64,000 nucleotides of DNA, taken from positions 62,001-126,000 of the forward strand of contig VXBP01004359.1 of assembly GCA_013400115.1 (NCBI GenBank), in the 5' to 3' direction. The stretch comes from Rhinopomastus cyanomelas (lineage: Eukaryota; Chordata; Aves; Bucerotiformes; Rhinopomastidae). A model generated the notes under the pieces. That model had not been told where the DNA came from, did not search any database, and was given only the letters and a program-made list of their open reading frames with translations. Positions 47,004 to 59,295 of this stretch are shown in pieces; positions within the stretch are counted from its first letter, which is position 1, and every line of letters begins with the position of its first letter. The position numbers were made by a program, and so were the translations under genes.

Positions 47004-48374
47004 TTTGTTTGTTGGGGGTTTTTTCTGTTTGTTTTATTTGGTTGTGCTTCAGTATTTATCTTTGCAATGGAATTTCCTCAAAGTACATCTCACTGGTTCC
47101 TACAGAATTTCAACCTTCTATGTTACATTCCCATTCTTTTCAGCAGGAGAGAGCTGGTTCTGCTGCTATGCACTTCAGTAAGTTTTTCATTATCTACAAG
47201 AATATACAAGAGGTCTTTATTTACTTCTCATTATTGCTTTACAAAACATTCAGACCCCAGAAGAAGCCAAATTCTTTTTACATGTGCAAAGCACTCAGCA
47301 AAATAAAAAGAGGTGGATGCTTCTCCAGTATTTGTTCTTACAAGTCCCAAACCCTTTTCTTTGTACTAGTTTACTATCTAAATAGTTTGCTTTATTAGCA
47401 AGATCTTAAAAGCCTTGATATCATGACGGTGTAATTTGATGCGATTGAACAGTACTAATGGAACACAAGGGTTAATGATATGATGTGATGGATAGTCGTA
47501 GTTGTTCACGTTATTTTGTGAAGCCAGTCTAAATAGCTAGTGTTTCTGAGGGCATCATATCAGAACACATAGACTGCGTAGCTTCTCCTGAAACCCTAAG
47601 ACATGATTATAATAATCAGCTTACTGCTTTGCACTTGCTGGAAGCTGTTTGCTATTTCTAAGAGTTCAAACCAGTGCTGCTATGCATCTGAAAGAATTTT
47701 AAACGAGATTGCATCAGAATGAGAACGTTTATGTGTAGAATTCTTATACCTTTATGCATCAACATAGAATTTACAAGTTAGCGTCCGAAAATATATGTTG
47801 GTTCAGAATTGTAATGTAAGAATTCTTATGAGAAGGGAATAATTTGAAACTCCTCCGTGCATAACCAGTCATGTACCATAACCAATAATTCTTTTCCATA
47901 AAGTGTCAGTACTTTCGATGTCAGCTTTAAATGATTTTTTTTTATTTACTGAACTTGAAGAATTACTTGATAATTCCAAGGAAACATTCTCCAAAATAAA
48001 TTAATAATATTACATAGGAACTTAGATGAATTTTGTTAAAGACAGCGTGCAAACAATTATTTTAAAAGTAATAAAACAGAAAATAAACACAGCATTACTA
48101 GTTTCACCATAATGTTTGTGACAGTATTAAATGGAATATAAAATCCTATCACATTATGTTGCAGATTTGCTACTACAGTATCTGGTTCTTCCTCTGATGT
48201 CTGAATAGCTTATGCTGTCATTGTGCATACAAATTTCTAACTCCTATATCTGTCTTCTACCAGTAATGCTTCTCTAAGACCTCACAAATTTATCCATTTA
48301 ATATTGGCCTATCCGGTAGTGTGCTACGTGGCATTCCTTAGCTGAAAATACTCAGTGCACTCAAAATAGCTTTC

Positions 48375-48376
<2 letters not shown>
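47004..48376. other. AT-rich stretch, no gene seen
   Basis: Two overlapping T-rich frames of 104 and 132 codons (46,992-47,306; 47,000-47,398) encode hydrophobic low-complexity sequence in different phases; I see no protein family in either. Confidence 0.45.

Positions 48377-48412
<36 letters not shown>
48377..48412. repeat. (AT)n microsatellite
   Basis: An uninterrupted AT dinucleotide run of about 34 bp followed by agatagat. Confidence 0.95.
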
Positions 48413-48413
<1 letters not shown>

Positions 48414-48485
48414 TAGATTTAGATTGTTTAGCAAGGCTGGTTATAATGTACTTCCCTATACTGATCATTTTGGACCAGACAGAAA

Positions 48486-48640
48486 ACCAGAATTGGCTGC
48501 CCAGGGAGGTTGTAGAGTCTCCTTTGCTGGAGATGTTGAACACCCACTTGGACATGTTCCTGTGCAACTTGAGCTAGGTGATCCCGCTCTGGCAGAATGA
48601 TCTTTCAAGGTCTTTTCCAATCTGTAATGTTCTGTGTGTG
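48486..48640 (+). mobile_element. CR1 3' fragment (group A), 155 bp
   Basis: ORF2 end (ggctgcccagggaggttgta, gagatgttgaacacccactt), then a UTR with a short deletion (ctctggcagaatgatctttc joins ctggcag directly to atgatc). The tail is ttctgtgtgtgtgtg. Confidence 0.9.
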
Positions 48641-49256
48641 TGTGAAAACAAACAAACAAACCAAACCAACACGTACAAGAACTTGGTTATTTAATAAGGC
48701 TCAACAATAATCCACTAGACCCTTAATAAACTTTCCAGTATCAAAAGTAATCTCTTTTTTTTGAATATTTTTTCTAATTTGAATTACTCTAACAGTCTGA
48801 AACCCAGAATTAGTTGTCTGTCTAAATGTATATTATAATAGTTCTGTTTTAAAACAGAATCCTTTGCTGATCTTTGCTGGAAGATCATTACTGATGTAGG
48901 CTGAAATAGCTTTTACAAACCTGAGGTATTCTATGAGTCTGGAAAGACACTTGTATGTTAAGGTCTACAAAATGACACAACCATTGGAAACAGACATTGG
49001 AACTTCCCTAACTAACCTGAATGTATTCTCATTTAGACACTGTCATGCAGTGATTTACATTTAGGTAGCTTGAATAAACTGACATCTTGATTTTGAAAAA
49101 ACCCTCAAAATAAAGCAAAAGGCTACTATATCTGAAGCAGAACATTATCATTACCATTAAGCAATGGTGCCAGCAGCTACACAAAAAGAGATTTTTTACT
49201 AGTTCTAGAAAATTAACACAAATTGTCTGTGCATTCATAGTACAATCTGCTAGTTA
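48641..49256. other. non-repeat stretch, no gene seen
   Basis: AT-rich; begins with an (AAAC)n-like run at 48,645-48,662. Confidence 0.5.
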
Positions 49257-49532
49257 TAGTTCTGTGTCCTTCTGAAACTGAGGGGTCAGAACTGGACACA
49301 ATATTCCAGATATGGTCTCACCAGGGCAGAGGAGAGGGGGAGGAGAACCTCTCTCAATCACCCCCCTTCTAATCCATCCCAGGATGTCATTGGTCTACTT
49401 GGCTACAAGGGTACATTGCTGCCTCATGGTCATCCTGCTGCACACCTTGTTATATTTTGTTAAATTCCTCCCTGCCCAGCTCTCTAGCCTGCCCAGGTCT
49501 TGCTGAATGGCAGCACAGTCTGCTAGGGTGTA
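49257..49532 (-). mobile_element. CR1 internal fragment (group A)
   Basis: A minus-strand piece running from the QKDTELL-type region (49,257) upstream through gcagaggagagggggaggag and ggatgtcattggtctacttg to gctagggtgtattt near 49,532. About 60 bp between 49,440 and 49,450 is missing. Both the 3' end and the RT core are absent. Confidence 0.88.
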
Positions 49533-49536
49533 TTTT

Positions 49537-49645
49537 TTGTAGAATTACAGAATCGTAGGATGTATTGTGCTGGAAGGGACTTGTAATGGTTCTCTAGTAA
49601 AAACTCCCTGCAATGAGCAGGGAGAGCAGGGACATCTTTCATCTT
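49537..49645 (-). mobile_element. CR1 3' terminus (group F)
   Basis: Tail gaattacagaatcgtaggat, then gctggaagggacttgtaatg and cctgcaatgagcagggagag. It abuts the preceding CR1 piece in the same orientation and ends after about 110 bp. Confidence 0.8.
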
Positions 49646-49996
49646 CTCCGGTAAATGTTCCATGATATTTATATTTCACCATTGTTTATTGTTGATGTTT
49701 TTCTATTACTAAATCATGATTGATCAAATCATGTCAGCTTTCATATATAAATTGATTTATCACTTATGTTCAGAAGTATTCATTTATCTTTTCTTTCATG
49801 CTTTTCAGGATAATTTTTTTCATGTAGGAATATCAAGATGACAGGCTTGACCAGCTATATGCAATTACATATGAAATAATTCCATTACTCAGTGAAATTT
49901 AGATAACCAGTGGTAAAAAGGAAGGTGAAAAACAAAGTTAATAGATTGAAAAAAAATGGTTACAATAATAATTTCCTATATGAATACAGTTGTATT
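49646..49996. other. AT-rich stretch, no gene seen
   Basis: No feature was recognised. It ends where the long CR1 begins. Confidence 0.45.
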
Positions 49997-51262
49997 TCAT
50001 CTAAATGGGAAAGTCAGCATGGTTTCACCAAAGGGTGGATGGATGATGGCAGAGTGGTGAATATGGTCTATCTCGACTTCAGTAAAGCATTTGACACATC
50101 CTTGCAGCCAAACTGAGGCAGTGTGGACTGGATGGTTGTGTAGTGAGGTAGATTGTGAACTGGCTGCAGAATTGAAGCCAGATAGTAGTGGTCCATGGGA
50201 CAGAGGCTAGTTGGAGGTCTGTATCTAATGGAGTCCCCCACAGGTTGGTACGGAGACCAGTCCTATTCAATCTATTCATTAATGACTTGGTTGAGGCATT
50301 AGAGGGCACTGTCAGTAAGTTTGCTGATGACACAAAGATGGGAGGAGTGGCTAGGAGGAGTGCTGCCATTCAGTGAGACTCGGACAGGCTGGAGAGCTGG
50401 GCATGGAGGAATTTAATTAAATATAGCAAGGGCAAGTGTAGAGCCTTGTATCTGGGCAAGAACAACTCCAGGTACCAGTGTAGGTTGAGGACAGATCTGT
50501 TGGAGAGCAGTGTAGGAGAAAGGGACCTGTGGATCCTGGTAGGCAGTAGGATGACCATGAGCCAGCAATGTGCTTTTGTGGCTAAGAGGGCAAACAACAT
50601 CCTGGAGTGGATCAGAACAGGGGTGGTTAGCAGATTGAGAGAGGTTCTCCTCCCCCTTTACTCTGCCCTGGTGAGACCACATCTGTGGAGTATTGTGTCC
50701 AGTTCTGGTCCCCTCAGTTTCAGAAGGACAGAGATCTGCTGGAGGAAGTCCAGTGCAGAGCAATGAGGATGAGGAAGGAGGTGGAACACCTCCCTTGTGA
50801 GGAAAGGCTGAGAGAGCTGGGTGTCTTTAGCTTGGAGAAGAGGAGACTGAGGGGGTCACAGAATCACAGAACATCAGGGATTTGAACGGGCCTTGAAAGA
50901 TCATCTAGTCCAAGTCCCCTGCCACCTCATTTATGTTCATAAATATGTCAAGAGTGGGTGTAAGGAGGATGGAGCAAGGTGCTTCTCAATATCATGTAAT
51001 GATAGGACAAAGGGCGAGAGATGTAAGCTGGAACACAGAAGGTTCCATTTAAATATGAGAAGAAACTTCTTCCCAGCGTGGGTGATGCTGCTCTGGAACA
51101 GGCTGCCCAGGGAGGTTGTGCAGTCTCCTTCTCCGGAGACATTTAAAACCCACCTGGATATGTTCCTGAGTAACTTGGTGTAGATGATCCTGCTGTGGCA
51201 GTGGGCTTGGACTAGATTTTTCAAGGTCCCTTCCAATCCCTCATGTTCTTTGATTCTGTGAT
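49997..51262 (+). mobile_element. long CR1 fragment (group A) with RT motifs, host of a nested CR1
   Basis: RT motif A is legible (VYLDFSKAFDTS, about 50,065-50,100), and motif C FADDT is intact at 50,320-50,334. PQG-type sequence is damaged (GVPHRLVRRPVLFNLF). Downstream come GERDLWILVGSRMTMSQQ, SREVLLPLYSALVRPH-like and LREVFSLEKRRLRG-like sequence to 50,855. After the nested insertion it resumes at 50,926 with YVHKYVKSGCKEDGARCFSI, HRRFHLNMRRNFFPAWVMLL and NRLPREVVQSPSPETFKTHL. The tail is tttgattctgtga. Confidence 0.95.
50856..50925 (-). mobile_element. 70-bp CR1 3' terminus (group A) nested in another group A CR1
   Basis: tcacagaatcacagaacatc through tcccctgccac, opposite to the host direction. 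Host sequence on the left (gactgaggggg) and right (ctcatttatgttcat) joins into the normal gggtgacctcattaatg context apart from a base or two, so no target duplication is visible. Confidence 0.92.
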
Positions 51263-52378
51263 ACTAAGCTGGGTGCTATAGCAAATTCACCCAATATCTG
51301 TGCAGCCATTTAGGAAGACTTGGACAGACTGGTGCGTCGGGCTAAGGGGAACCTAATGAAGTTCAACAAGAATAAGCACAGAGTCCTCAACCTGGGAAGG
51401 AGTAATGAGAAGCATCATTACAGGTTGGGGGACAATCTACTGAAGGACACTTCTATGGAGAGGGACCTTGGAGTTATTGCGGACAACAAGCTCTCCATGT
51501 AACAACATTGTGCTCTTGTGGCCAAGAAGGCAAATGGAATCCTGCTATAGATCAAGAAGAATGTGTCCAGCAGATCAAGGGAGGTTCTTCTGCCCCTCTA
51601 CCCATCCAGATGTGAGGTCACATCTGGAATATTGTGTCCAGTTCTGGGTTCTTCTGTTCAGGAGAGACAGAGATCTGTTTGAGAAAGTCCAAAGGAGGGC
51701 TACAAGGGTGATTAGGGGAGTGGAACATTTGCCTTATGAAGAAAGACTGAGAGACTTATGGCTTTTTGGTTTGGAGAGGAGAAGGCTATGAGGGCACTTA
51801 ATCACTGTCCATGAGGGCTAGCTGCCTAGAGGAAAGAGACAATCTCTTTTCACTTGCACTCTGTGATAGTACAAGGGGCACTGGGACACAGTTTGCCTTT
51901 GTCCAAGGATCTTTGGTCCTAAAGAATAACTATTTAAACCTAAATAATGACACAGCCACATGCACACAGATTGCTTAATAAACTGAGGCATAAACAGGGA
52001 AGAGAACTAGCAATATCTGTATATTTTAAAGTTGTCTCTCTGCAATAAAATTGTCACTAATAACAAAATTTAAGCAAATGAACAAAGAGTAAGGCAACTG
52101 GGATGAAAATAGTACTATGCAAAAGGAGTAAGAAGTATTCACAGCACAGAATTTGAAAGTCAGATTCAAAAGATTTTAAAGAAGATAGAAATGGAGGACT
52201 GTTTATTGAGACAGGGATGCCCAGGGATGTTGTGGAGTCTCCTTCTCTGGAGGCTTTCCAGACCTGTCTGGATGCATTCCTGTGTGACCTGCCCTAGGTT
52301 GTATGATCCTGCTTGAGCAGGGGGATTGTATTCAATGACCCCTGGAGGTCCCCTCCAACCCCTAATGATTTGTGTCTA
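51263..52378 (+). mobile_element. CR1 fragment (group E) interrupted by about 310 bp of foreign sequence
   Basis: Begins directly after the preceding CR1 tail (ctgggtgctatagcaaattc; cagccatttaggaagacttg), with frames 51,320-51,502 and 51,468-51,791 reading CRVLNLGRSN-like, SHLEYCVQFWVLLFRRDRDL and FEKVQRRATRVIRGVEHLPY. Similarity stops near 51,896 and resumes near 52,207 with ggatgcccagggatgttgtg, gaggctttccagacctgtct and the group E UTR tcaatgacccctggaggtcc. About 90 bp of CR1 is missing at the junction. Confidence 0.88.
51896..52206. other. foreign segment inside a CR1
   Basis: AT-rich, unrecognised, with no terminal inverted repeats or target duplication that I can see and no long frame. 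It may be filler from a rearrangement or a degraded insertion. Confidence 0.4.
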
Positions 52379-54261
52379 TCTTCCTGAGCTGTTCTAGGAA
52401 AGAAACAGAGCCATGAAATATGTATTTAAGAGAAAAGCAGAAGTACAGCTAGATCTAATTCTAGGGTTGCTTGAAATGGGAGTGAAAATAGAAATGGAAA
52501 AAACTTTTACAGGTAGGCACTTTATTTTTCAGATGGAAAACTGTCATAAAATACAAAGTTTCAAAATTTGCTTGATAAATCTTGTATATAAGTTATATAT
52601 AGTATATGTTTAATATATATCACGTTTCTTACTGAAAAGATGGGAACTAGTATTTTCTGAAAAAAGATGTTTTTAAGTATTAGCTTAAACCTCCATTCAA
52701 TCTTTTTAATTTTTTCACAATTTACTATTGTTCCTGCAAGTATTAATAGCCTAGAGTGTGCTAATCCTTGTAGCTGGTGGCCTGAGTTATTTTGTGTTAT
52801 GTATCCTGTTTGTCAGCAACTCTGGAGCTCGCAGATTTCCTGATGCAAGCAGTAAACACAGTAAAAACAATTACGCAGTTTACTGCTCTTTCAGTCTGCC
52901 AGTGCAGTATGGGCTACAATATTTCTTTTGCTTTGTGTTCTTCACGGTGTGCAGGGCGATAACATTTCTGCTAATTCACCCTCAAAGTATTTCTATTCAT
53001 TACTGTAGGAACTCTTCCCCCCACCACCCAAGGTTGCTCTATAAAAAGTTTTCCGTTTATCTTTTTCTCTTCTTTGCAACTTGTTAAGATATATCCTCAC
53101 TCTTCAGTACCAATACTTCATTTTTATTCTTTTTAATCCTCTAGAACAGCTATATATTCCTAATATATTTAAGACTTGCTCATGTGTCAATTATTCAGGC
53201 ACCTTCTTCTGAAGTCTTTCCAAGTATTGATTATCTTCCTGGTGCACAGGTATCTATAAGTGATGGGAATACATGAAGCCCAAGAGGCTGGTTTCCAGGC
53301 AGATATATATAATATAATTAGGTTTTCTTAGTCTGACTTTGATGTCTGTTCAGATTTTAAGAAGATTGTTATCTACTAATAGGCTATAAACTAACTTCTA
53401 GTGTTCTGCATAATATCCCTGTTACTTATGTTTTATCGTCATAGCTTGGTGGTTCTTCAGAGTCCTGTTTCTCTGAGAGATCTGGTATAGCATGAGGCTT
53501 TCTTTAGAAAGCATGACCAAAGCAGAAGCATTAACCCTTGCTCTCAACAGAGTGGTGTGAACGTCTTCAAAGATTTCAGTTGCATTGAGGCTGATAATCA
53601 GGAATGTGTAGTAGGTGCAGAATCCCACATGAAGAAGAAAAGAAAATCAAAGAAATAATTCTTTAATGCGTTATTAAGCAGATTATTGCACAAAATAAAC
53701 ATAAACCCTAAAACCCCTGGTACGTGCGTTTCCTCACTCTGCCTGGTTTATGCTTTGTTGCCCTTGTTTATCTCACTTCTTTTAAGTACAGCTCTGGGCC
53801 TTTTAGCACTTGTCTTTCCTCCAAAACACAGGATTGATTATGTCTAGCTGACATTTATTTTCTGCTGCTTTTAGTAAAGATAGACCAATTTGATGGATGG
53901 TCTAATTGAAATACACAACCTGCTGAGAATATGTCATGTTATTTAGCAATGCAATACAGTTGTGTGAGAGTTTATCAGCGTATCTAGAACACATTAGCAA
54001 GCTGTTCCACATACTTCTAGTGACTACTCTGAAGTCTTAAAAAATCAGTACAGTTTTTTAATTTGGCATAAAGAAAAGAATAATCCTCGAAGGATACATG
54101 CTGTCACCTAAATTACAAAACAAAATGTTTAGGTAAACATTAGGTAAAAATTATGTTATCACTTCTGATCATTCATGCCATAATTATTACCTGATCACTA
54201 GTAAATTATAACTCTGAATCTTGCTAAACTTTATAGTTTGTCCACAGGCAGATACACACAC
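52379..54261. other. AT-rich stretch, no gene seen
   Basis: The largest frame (52,758-53,087, 109 codons) is cysteine- and phenylalanine-rich but matches no family that I know. No repeats were placed. Confidence 0.5.
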
Positions 54262-55050
54262 ACCAAGTGTTGGAAGGGACCTCCAGAGGTCATAGAGTCC
54301 AACCCACCCTGCTTGAGCAGGACTACAGAAGCTAGGGCAGGTCACATAGGAACACATCCAGACAGGTCCAGAAGTCTCCAGAGAAGGAGATTTCACAACC
54401 TCCTCAGGCAGCCTGTTCCAGTGCTCTGTGACCCTTAAAGCAAAGAAGTTCTTCCTTGTGTTGTAACTTCCTGTGCTCCAACTTACATCTGTTGCATCTG
54501 TTACAAGGCACAAGTGAAAAGAGGTTGTTTCCTTCTTCTGGACACCCAGCCCTCATGGTTTTATAGACAGTGATTAAGTCCCCTCATAATCATGTCCTTT
54601 CCAAGTTGAAAAGCCCCAGATGACTCAGTCTTCCCTCTCCAATTAAGTGCTCCAGACCCTTAATCATCCTCATGGCCCTCCATTGGATTCTCTAAAGCAG
54701 ATCTCTGTCCCTCTTGATCTGGGCAGCCCAGAACTGGCTGCAATGCTCCAGATGTAGCCTCACTATGGTAGAGTAGAAAGGAAGGACAACCTTCCTTGAT
54801 CTGCTGGACACACTCTTCTTGATCCATACCAGGATTCAATTGGCCTTCTTGGTGACAAGAGCACATTACTGTCCATGGAGAACTTATTGTCCACAAGAAC
54901 TCTAAGGTCCCTCTCCACAGAGGTGCTTACCAGCTTCACAACCTCTATCGATGCTTCTCATTACTTGTTCCAAGGTGAAGGACACTGCATTTATTCTTGT
55001 TGAACCTTATTAGATTCTTCTTTGCCCAACTCTCCAGATGCCCAACTTCA
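54262..55050 (-). mobile_element. CR1 fragment (group E), 790 bp
   Basis: A minus-strand copy with a diverged tail (acaccaagtgttggaaggga), the group E UTR (cctgcttgagcaggactaca), NFFALRVTEHWNRLPEEVVK and SPSLETS in frame 54,187-54,513, and upstream ORF2 to ttgcccaactctccagatgc near 55,050. The KGLRLF-type linker carries several indels. It is related to the copies at 12,300 and 51,263. Confidence 0.92.
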
Positions 55051-56645
55051 GAATTTTTTACTGAAATCTAAAGATCATAAGTAAAGAAGTTCCTGCACCA
55101 CTTTTTAACCCTTTTTTCTTTAATGGGCACATCAAAATTACTTATGGGCTTCTAGTCTCCATAATACATTTTGAAAAATTATTTGTACTTAGACAATGGT
55201 AATTGATTCTTATAAAAATCCAAATCAGCATTTATGGCTGAAAAGATGATATGTGAGTAACTTTTAAAATCTCATGTTGAAACTTTCAATTGCTTGGTCT
55301 TGGATTCCTAGTTGAAATCAGCTTACACTATAGCAAGGCTGGATTTCCTGGAAGTTATTTCCCATGTCTTCTGGCTGTGTGTAGGTGTCTTGGGTAACAT
55401 GGAAGTTCTTATATCATGCTAGAAAATTTTGTTTATCATAAAATGTTTGTTTTGAAAAGGTGCCTGGAAACTAGAAGATCAGCTAGCCTGGCTTCCCTCT
55501 CAGCAAAGTTCTAGTTAAAGTTGCTCAGGGCTTTATTAAGTTGAGTTCAGAACATCTCCAAGGATCTGCCCATCTCACTCTCTCTAAGCAATCTGTTTTT
55601 CTGCTTGATCATCCTGAAGGTGATTTTTTTTTCTCACTTTGTCTAATCAGAATTCACCACGATCCAGCTCATGTCTTCTGCCTCTGTGCACCTCTGAGAA
55701 GGCGCTTCGATGTACCCTCTTATTACAGTACTTCCAGAGACGAGTGCATCTTCAAAACGCTGCAGTGCTGAATGTTGCATTGCTTAGATCGAAATTGTGG
55801 ACAATTGTTTGTAGACATTCCGTAAGGACTGAGATTACCAATCAAAAACTTTTTCTGACTCTGCCAAACTTTTGGTTGCACTTAAACTAATTTTAACAGT
55901 AGAAAATTTGTACAGCCCACAAATCCATGTGCAAAGAGAAAAATTTAATCTTAATTTTGGTGGTCCTAACAGGATGAGTTGTAGAACCTAAATTAGATGA
56001 TGATCCAATTAGTAGTAGCAAAAATACAGTTTGGGTATCTCTATAAGGAAGTTATGGAATCTCTAACAGGAGAATAATTGAAATGAACACCTTGGAGTTG
56101 TTCATTTTTATGTAGGAAAACGAAGCTTAGTTGATGCCAAGTATATTTATCTGAGAAAAGCAACATCCATGTTGTAGACCGCTTTTAAATGAGTTATGTA
56201 ATATTGTCATAAATGTACCTCACTGAAAGGTTTTGTTTAAATATAAAAAATGGTGAAGATAAAATGAAATATTAAGGCACAAAAATGTCAGCTTTTCTAA
56301 TGAAATTAACAGAAGTGTCAGCTGAGTGCTAGGCAGCATTAATTTAAAATTCTATTTTGTAGCCAGCAAATTCTTGCATGTATTTATTGTTAACGTAATT
56401 AATCTTTCTGTGTGATTATTTTTCTCTTGCACTTTATATTTGCAGTTGGATTGCTATGCCTCCCTTCTACCCCTCCTCGGTTTTAGTCTAAGATTAAAGA
56501 CTTCTGCTGTCTTTGAAGTTAGGAAATCTTTTGATGGCTTAGCTGCAAATTATCTGTCTAATTAACAGGTTACTGGAAAAGTGCCTAAGTATCTAAGAGC
56601 ATAGGGAAATAAAAGGGAAAAGAACACCTCTCCCTTCCATACAGC
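55051..56645. other. AT-rich stretch, no gene seen
   Basis: Two overlapping frames of 76 and 83 codons near 55,541-55,890 are unrecognised. No repeats were placed. Confidence 0.5.
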
Positions 56646-57140
56646 TTTGCAGGATGGGCCAGCAGGGTGCCCAGGTGGCCGGGAAAGCCAATGGCATCCT
56701 GGCTCGTATCAGGAATAGTGTGGCCAGCAGTATGAGGGACATAATTCTTCCCCTGTACTGGGCACTGGTGAGGCCTCCCCTCGAGTACTGGAGACAGTTT
56801 TGTCCCTGACTTCAAGAAAGAGATTGAGGGGTTGAGGCAGGTCCAGCGGAGCAACAAAGCTGGGGAAGGGAATGGAGGAAAAGTCTGATGAGAAGGCTGA
56901 GGAACCTGGGGAGGTTTAACCTGAAGAAGAGGAGACTCAGGAGAGATGCTCTCCCTTGCCTACAACTACCTGAAAGAAAAGCTGTAGTCAGGTGGGGGTT
57001 GGGCTCTTCTCCCAGGCAGCTAGTGCCAGGATGAGAGGGCAGGGCCTGAAGCTGCCAGGAGAGGATTAGGTTGGATGTCAGGAAATCTTTCCTCATGGAA
57101 AGGGTGATCAGACTCTGGAATGGACTACTCGGAGCAGTCA
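56646..57140 (+). mobile_element. CR1 fragment (group D-like), 3' end missing
   Basis: gatgggccagcagggtgccc, caccggtgaggcctcccctc-like sequence, gaggctgaggaacctgggga, and ggattaggttggatgtcagg up to tggaatggactactcggagc. The last 130 or so bases expected (end of ORF2, UTR, tail) are absent. Several single-base indels break every sense frame, so the listed long frames here are antisense. Confidence 0.9.
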
Positions 57141-57614
57141 TTGATAGCCAATTTCATGTTAACCAAACTGGGGTGGAATCTCTTAGAGAAGTTCTGAAGA
57201 CTTCAATTAGACACCCAATTATCCTGGATGCATAATTCCCAGCATCCTTACTTTTTGTGTTTTAAAAAGGAAAGTGCCACTGGATTCAATTTTTCGAGAC
57301 TTTCTGACATGGTGTCTCAATAAAAAACCCAAACAAAGTCTCAAAATATTCAGTCTCTGTTTTATCAGCCTGTGTGGTCTTTGCCCTTAATTTCTCAACT
57401 TCTAAAAACCTTTTAAAAATTCTTTGCTTATTATGTGTCATAATGACTACATTAATGACAGATTTTCTGATTCATAGTTCCTTTGTCAGTGCAAGCTCTC
57501 ATACCAAAACACCTTTGTTCTGTGATAAATACCAGTGCCTGCTGAATACCTGAATTTTTCAGCTTATAATCAGTTATTAGGGAAAACAACCCTATAACCC
57601 TTACGCAGAACACA
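57141..57614. other. non-repeat stretch, no gene seen
   Basis: No feature was recognised. Confidence 0.45.
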
Positions 57615-57662
57615 CCAGAATGATAGAATGGCTTGGGTTGGAAGTGACCTTAAAGATCATCA
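57615..57662 (-). mobile_element. CR1 3' terminus (group F), 48 bp
   Basis: gatagaatggcttgggttgg, then aagtgaccttaaagatcatc, cut at 57,662 by the tail of another CR1. The rest of this copy is not found beyond that element. Confidence 0.82.
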
Positions 57663-58163
57663 CGAATCACAGAACATTAGGGATTGGAAGAGACCTCGAA
57701 AGATCATCCAGTCCAATCCCCCTGCCAGAGTGCGATCCCCTGGATCAAGTCCCACAGGAACATGTCCAGGTGGGTTTCAAACATCTCCAGAGAAAGAGAC
57801 TCCACCACCTTCATGGACAGCCCCTTCCAATGCTCTGTCACCCTCACTGAGAAGGAGTTTCTTCTCACATTTTTGGGGAGTGTCCTATGTTCCAGTTCAC
57901 ATGGATTGCCCCTATCCTATCATTGGATGCCACTGAGCAGAGCCTGGTTTCATCCTCCTGACACCACCCTTTCCATATTTATCAACTTTAAAGGGATCAC
58001 CCCTCAGTCTCCTATTTTCCAAACTCAAGAGATCCAGCTCCCTCAGCCTTTCCTCATCAGGCAGATGTTCTACTCCCTTCATAATCTTTGTGGTTCTGTG
58101 CTGGACCCTCTCCAGCAGTTCTGGGTCCTTCTGGAATGGAGGGGCCCAGAACTGGACACCATG
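57663..58163 (-). mobile_element. CR1 3' fragment (group A), 500 bp
   Basis: Full tail (gaatcacagaacattaggga) and UTR. ORF2 is read on the minus strand through ggatgccactgagcagagcc and cctcagcctttcctcatcag to ggaggggcccagaactggac. The 175-codon plus-strand frame 57,684-58,211 is antisense and not a gene. 5'-truncated just before the RPHLEY motif. Confidence 0.93.
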
Positions 58164-59295
58164 TGCTTGAATTCCCTTGGTTTCTGTATTATTTTCAGGT
58201 TGTTTCTTTAAAAAATAGTTGTCATCATGCCAGGGTACATTAACTACTGCTTACAATGAACCATTAAGTGGAAATGACCATATTCTTTGTTCATTTTACT
58301 AGATTTTGTCAGGTCAGACTCAACATCTTTAGGAGGTCACCTTTGAAAATAAACAAGGACTGCTTTCACTACTATGTAAGACTTGCTTCTTATATGGTGC
58401 TTAGAATTTGAGAAAAATGACTATGCTCCAAAACTGAAAAGCTTAAACAAAAACCAAAAAGCACCGACAGCTGAGCTGCCTGGTTGCACAGATTTGTGAC
58501 ATCAGATCATACAGGAAGCCATCAGAACAGAAAGTTCCACATTTTTAATGTGTCTAATTTATTAGAGTACAAAACAGTTAGACAACATGAGTTTTTAAAA
58601 CTAACAGATCAATGTAACGCCAGGAAGAGATGATATCTATCAAAACATGTGGATATATTTGTGTGGCGAGAAGATAATTTGTAAGGATTTTATGGATGTT
58701 TGCTTTAGTACTTCCTGTAATCACCATCACTACTCAGCATTCAATAATCAAACTAGTCCTTGCACTGCTAAGATGAGCTTATTTCACTTTAATATTTGGG
58801 AATTTTTACAGTTAATCATTGCCATTAAACATAGCAATGGATGGTCCTTCTCTTGCAGAAGATGTATTTAGGAAGTGATTTAGTCATCAGCCAGGAGAAG
58901 TTACTGTTTTGAGATGTTCTTCTGCATGTTGATTCTTGAAGGGACTCAGCTACCTTAATCTAATATATTTCTGAGTACAAGCCAAAATCCTTCCAAATAA
59001 CATCAGTACGATTAATTTCAACTGATCTTAGAAGTCAGCTGTAGTTATCTGAACCTGAATTAGTTTATGATAATCTGCTTTTAAAAATATCTTTATATTG
59101 TGCTTTTTGCATGCAACTCATCTGACCTATTTGAGTGCTGAGCATACTCCAGGAATAAAGGGCTTGTGACTTCTCTGGAATAATATTTCCTGCTAAAGAT
59201 ACAGATCTTTGAAATTCAATCAGTACCTAAATATTTGCTATGGTTTCACTCTCTGTTGGAATCTCTATCTAAATATTCCTGTTTTTTTCCTTGGG
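58164..59295. other. AT-rich stretch, no gene seen
   Basis: A 74-codon frame (58,647-58,871) is unrecognised. No repeats were placed. Confidence 0.5.

Noticed and set aside
47000..47398. 132-codon hydrophobic frame as a small membrane protein
   Set aside because: The T-rich composition gives hydrophobic codons in two overlapping phases, and there is no other sign of a gene.
48377..48412. AT dinucleotide run as a replication origin or promoter element
   Set aside because: It is a simple microsatellite with no associated motifs.
57684..58211. 175-codon plus-strand frame
   Set aside because: It is antisense to a minus-strand CR1 copy. The CR1 reading direction is fixed by its tail and by the ORF2 motifs.
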